Shown: one piece after another, positions 7,104 to 8,727 of the stretch
How the letters are laid out: every line of letters starts with the position of its first letter
How positions within the stretch are numbered: the first letter of the stretch is position 1
NCBI GenBank assembly: GCA_945910925.1
Contig: CAMDZX010000076.1
Coordinates: 1-8,727 of the forward strand
DNA: 8,727 bases
Direction of reading: 5' to 3'
Origin: an uncultured bacterium
Lineage (GTDB): Bacteria; Cyanobacteriota; Vampirovibrionia; Gastranaerophilales; Gastranaerophilaceae
The notes under the pieces: model-generated
Seen by the model: only the letters and a program-made list of their open reading frames with translations
What the model was told of the DNA's origin: nothing
Database searches by the model: none
Position numbers and translations under genes: made by a program

Positions 7104-7274
7104 GTCTACTAATCCGACAATAACTTTTTACCCCATAACAAGGGGGAAATGTCCGGAGGACAAAGGGGGTGTATTAGCCGTAGGGTAGACTTCAGTCTAC
7201 CGATACTCCTAAAAGGGGGCAGAAGGTTTTTTGATCCTTGATGGTACATCATTTGCTCCGGACAAAGGGGCAGA
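7104..7274. repeat. GC-rich, hairpin-forming block; likely dispersed repeat element
   Basis: GC rises to about 54% over 7141-7220, while its flanks are very AT-rich. The block contains short hairpins in series: CCCC/GGGG (7131-7145), TGTCC/GGACA (7150-7162), GGTAGAC/GTCTACC (7184-7201) and CTCCT/AGGGG (7206-7218). The motif CCGGA..CAAAGGGG occurs at 7153-7168 and again at 7258-7270; GGGG(G)CAGA occurs at 7215-7223 and 7267-7274. GTCTAC occurs at 7104-7109, right after the stop codon of the upstream gene, and at 7195-7200. No credible protein is encoded. This looks like a REP- or MITE-like intergenic element. Its right edge coincides with the start of the recombinase remnant. Confidence 0.5.
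7184..7201. repeat. Perfect 7-bp hairpin within the GC-rich block
   Basis: GGTAGAC and GTCTACC pair around a TTCA loop. An outer GTAT (7171-7174) and ATAC (7203-7206) can extend the structure across an asymmetric internal loop. No T-run follows on either strand, so it is not a typical intrinsic terminator, though it may still protect the 3' end of the upstream transcript. Confidence 0.55.
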
Positions 7275-7394
7275 GTACAGAAAATATTTAATCATTCATC
7301 ACCCTCAATGACTTTGAGGTATATAGGAATAGAGCAAGATGAAATAACAGAAAGTATGATGCAAAGAATGACAATGAAAAGTAATATTTTTTAA
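7275..7394 (+). pseudogene. C-terminal remnant of a tyrosine recombinase/integrase
   Basis: Thirty-nine codons ending in TAA (7392-7394) read VQKIF, then NHSSPSMTLRYIGI, then EQDEI. This is the characteristic C-terminus of phage/ICE-type tyrosine recombinases: the His of NHSS is the conserved active-site position (LGHSS in Xer proteins) and the Tyr of LRYI is the nucleophile. Everything upstream (the Arg and HxxR boxes, the DNA-binding arm) is missing. The frame stays open back to 7242 but the similarity starts at about 7275, exactly where the GC-rich block ends. No SD sequence or start codon serves it, so it is a dead fragment left by a deletion or insertion. It marks past mobile-element activity next to the glf operon. 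Confidence 0.75.
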
Positions 7395-7437
7395 TAAATA
7401 CTATTAAAATATTGTAAATCTATTTAATTTGTTGTAC

Positions 7438-7443
7438 TATAAT
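7438..7443 (+). promoter_or_regulatory. -10 box of the glf operon promoter
   Basis: A perfect TATAAT, preceded by AC, predicts transcription starting at about 7450 and a leader of about 68 nt before glf. The best -35 match, TTGTAA (7412-7417), is 20 bp away and so too far. A weak -35 would suit an activator-dependent or tightly regulated promoter. Confidence 0.5.
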
Positions 7444-7449
7444 TTCAGG

Positions 7450-7485
7450 TTTTTCATAACACAATACATATTATGTTATGAAAAA
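7450..7485. promoter_or_regulatory. Perfect 12-bp inverted repeat at the glf transcription start
   Basis: TTTTTCATAACA (7450-7461) and TGTTATGAAAAA (7474-7485) are exact inverse complements around a 12-nt spacer. The left arm begins at the predicted +1. As DNA it could be the operator of a dimeric regulator; as RNA it would be a stem at the very 5' end of the leader. No T-run follows, so it is not a terminator. Confidence 0.5.
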
Positions 7486-7531
7486 ATTTAACAAAATCGG
7501 AGGCGAAAAAGAAGGTTTTGAAATACAGTAA
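7478..7531 (+). other. Possible 17-codon upstream ORF overlapping glf start
   Basis: ATG at 7478, inside the right arm of the inverted repeat, opens MKKFNKIGGEKEGFEIQ and stops at TAA 7529-7531, which is 14 nt inside glf in another frame. It has no clear SD sequence of its own. Translating it could open or couple initiation at the weak TTG start of glf. It may equally be a chance frame. Confidence 0.2.
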
Positions 7532-8648
7532 TATTATAGTTGGGGCGGGCTTTTCAGGTGCTGTTACAGCAAATCTTATTGCAACCCGATTGGGTGAAAA
7601 AGTTCTTGTTATAGACAAGAAATCTCATGTTGCAGGAAATTGTTATGATTTTCGTAACAAAAACGGAATAATGGTTCACCAATACGGCTCGCATATTTTT
7701 CATACAAACAACGAGAAAGTATGGAATTATTTAAAACAATTTACTGATTTCAATACATATATGCACGAAGTTGTCGGAGTAACAGACGGTATAGAAGCTC
7801 ATATTCCGTTTAACTTCAACACTTTGTATCAGGTTTTCCCTGAGAGTATGGCTCGCAGAATGGAAGAAAAACTCCTTTCGACTTTTGAATACAATACCAA
7901 AGTTCCGATATTGGAATTCCAAAAGCAGGATGATAAAGACTTAAAATACCTTGCTGATTATGTCTACGAAAAAATATTTTTGAACTATACTACCAAACAA
8001 TGGGGATTGAGCCCGAAAGATGTGGACGGTACTGTAACTGCAAGAGTTCCTGTTTATTTAAGTAAAGATAACAGATATTTTCAAGACAAATATCAGGGAA
8101 TCCCGCTTGAAGGTTATACAAAAGTCGTTGAAAAAATGCTTGATAACAAGAATATAAAAGTAGTTTTAAATACTGATTTTTCCGAGTTTCGCAAAAATAA
8201 CCCCGAACTTGTAAACAGTTCACGTATTTTCTATACAGGTTCGATAGATGAATACTTTGATTACAAATTCGGGCAACTTCCGTACAGAAGTGTAAATTTC
8301 AAATTTGAAGAATACGATAGAGAATTTTATCAATCACATGCCTGCGTAAATTATCCTAACAATTATGATTTCACACGAATTCACGAATACAAACATTATT
8401 TGTCGGATAAATCCGATAAAACAGTAATTGCAAAAGAGTATTCCGAATTCTTTGAACTTGGCAAAAATGAAAGATATTATCCGATATCAAGTCAGGATAA
8501 TACGGAATTGTATAACAAATACCTGATTGAGGCAGAAAATGTTGATAATTTGTACCTGTTGGGCAGATTGGGGGATTACAGATATTACAATATGGACGGT
8601 GCAATAGCAAAAGCGCTTGAACTCTTTGAGGAGGTATTTGGTGCCTAA
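7518..8648 (+). CDS. glf: UDP-galactopyranose mutase
   Basis: This FAD-dependent cytoplasmic enzyme interconverts UDP-galactopyranose and UDP-galactofuranose, the donor for galactofuranose in surface polysaccharides. At 376 residues it matches the bacterial family (about 365-390). The FAD-binding Rossmann start is IIVGAGFSGAV (6-16), with the acidic end of the second strand in VIDKK (31-35). NHxx-type GLF motifs follow: HQYGSHIFHT (54-63), TTKQWG (158-163), ARVPV (175-179) with the substrate-phosphate Arg, TRIHE (286-290) and GRLGDYRYYNMD (349-360) at the FAD-binding C-terminus. The start is TTG: no ATG or GTG exists in frame after the stop at 7479-7481. AGAAGG (7510-7515) is 2 nt away and GGAGG (7499-7503) 14 nt away. 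It is the first gene of an operon and overlaps the next gene by 8 nt. Confidence 0.95.
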   Translation: MKYSNIIVGAGFSGAVTANLIATRLGEKVLVIDKKSHVAGNCYDFRNKNGIMVHQYGSHIFHTNNEKVWNYLKQFTDFNTYMHEVVGVTDGIEAHIPFNFNTLYQVFPESMARRMEEKLLSTFEYNTKVPILEFQKQDDKDLKYLADYVYEKIFLNYTTKQWGLSPKDVDGTVTARVPVYLSKDNRYFQDKYQGIPLEGYTKVVEKMLDNKNIKVVLNTDFSEFRKNNPELVNSSRIFYTGSIDEYFDYKFGQLPYRSVNFKFEEYDREFYQSHACVNYPNNYDFTRIHEYKHYLSDKSDKTVIAKEYSEFFELGKNERYYPISSQDNTELYNKYLIEAENVDNLYLLGRLGDYRYYNMDGAIAKALELFEEVFGA

Positions 8649-8727
8649 GGTTTCTGTTCTTGTACCGGTTTATAATGTGGAAAAATATCTGAGAGAATGT
8701 CTGGATAGCGTTATTCATCAGACACTA
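8641..8727 (+). CDS. Family 2 glycosyltransferase, N-terminal part (cut by window end)
   Basis: Twenty-nine codons from a GTG start contain VSVLVPVYNVEKYL and then LDSVIHQTL. This is the first beta strand and nucleotide-sugar-binding helix of GT-A fold, family 2 glycosyltransferases, which transfer sugars from UDP- or dTDP-donors during polysaccharide assembly. The GTG is supported by a strong SD sequence, GAGGAGG (8628-8634), 6 nt away inside glf. The 8-nt overlap with the glf stop implies translational coupling. Being next to glf suggests, but does not prove, a galactofuranosyltransferase; the sugar specificity region lies beyond the window. Confidence 0.92.
   Translation, partial: MPKVSVLVPVYNVEKYLRECLDSVIHQTL

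Noticed and set aside
7206..7232. Intrinsic terminator for the multi-GntR gene (CTCCT/AGGGG stem, then T6)
   Set aside because: The T-run begins 9 nt after the 5-bp stem, which includes a wobble pair; geometry is not that of a working terminator.
7109..7252. Minus-strand open frame of 47 codons through the GC-rich block
   Set aside because: It starts MMYHQGSK and is Pro/Leu-rich in a hairpin-rich repeat; no SD sequence and composition like a translated repeat rather than a protein.
7308..7394. A 28-codon ATG-started small gene
   Set aside because: It is the tail of the recombinase similarity, which begins upstream of this ATG; no SD sequence. Kept as part of the pseudogene instead.
8371..8718. 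115-codon minus-strand frame across the end of glf
   Set aside because: Antisense to glf and the glycosyltransferase start; Cys/Pro/Gln-rich composition typical of a shadow frame.
1..8727. CRISPR array, tRNA or rRNA genes
   Set aside because: No regularly spaced repeats of 20-40 bp and no cloverleaf or conserved rRNA stretch were seen on either strand.

Overview
This is an AT-rich, bacterial-looking window of 8.7 kb. It has compact genes on both strands, Shine-Dalgarno (SD)-type ribosome sites in front of some genes and none in front of others, and only small gaps between genes. Low GC, HDLK-type PAS histidine kinases and a large uncharacterised protein with a 'PKFTG' N-terminus would fit a gut Melainabacteria/Gastranaerophilales-like (non-photosynthetic cyanobacterial) genome. 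That placement rests on recollection of such proteins and is tentative.

Left part (1-4281): the likely 3' end of an unidentified gene is followed by a ZIP-family divalent-metal transporter. The transporter's 3' end overlaps, tail to tail, a membrane-anchored PAS histidine kinase. Next come a small XRE-type helix-turn-helix regulator and, convergent with it, a second, soluble kinase with two PAS domains. The two kinases are clearly paralogous: HWY..(T/L)KAP, the phospho-acceptor His and YDNG keep identical spacing. No response regulator lies in the window, so both are orphan sensors, and the small XRE regulator sits between them.

Middle (4411-7103): a 466-residue protein of unknown function is on the minus strand. 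Near its C-terminus are motifs arranged like a kinase hinge, catalytic loop and DFG. Divergent from it is the most unusual gene of the window, a 366-residue protein made of four successive GntR-type winged-helix DNA-binding domains with no recognisable ligand-binding domain. It has no SD sequence, and a -10-like box lies 8 nt before its ATG, so it may be read from a leaderless transcript.

Right part (7104-8727): a 414-bp gap holds three distinct things. First is a GC-rich (about 54% over 7141-7220), hairpin-rich block that looks like a dispersed repeat. Directly abutting it is a truncated C-terminus of a tyrosine recombinase, with the conserved His and the nucleophile Tyr. Last is the promoter/leader of glf, with a perfect 12-bp inverted repeat at the predicted transcription start. 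Then come glf (UDP-galactopyranose mutase) and, overlapping it by 8 nt, the start of a family-2 glycosyltransferase. This looks like the beginning of a surface-polysaccharide operon. The multi-GntR protein is the nearest candidate regulator of that operon, and the recombinase scar suggests rearrangement or horizontal transfer at the junction.
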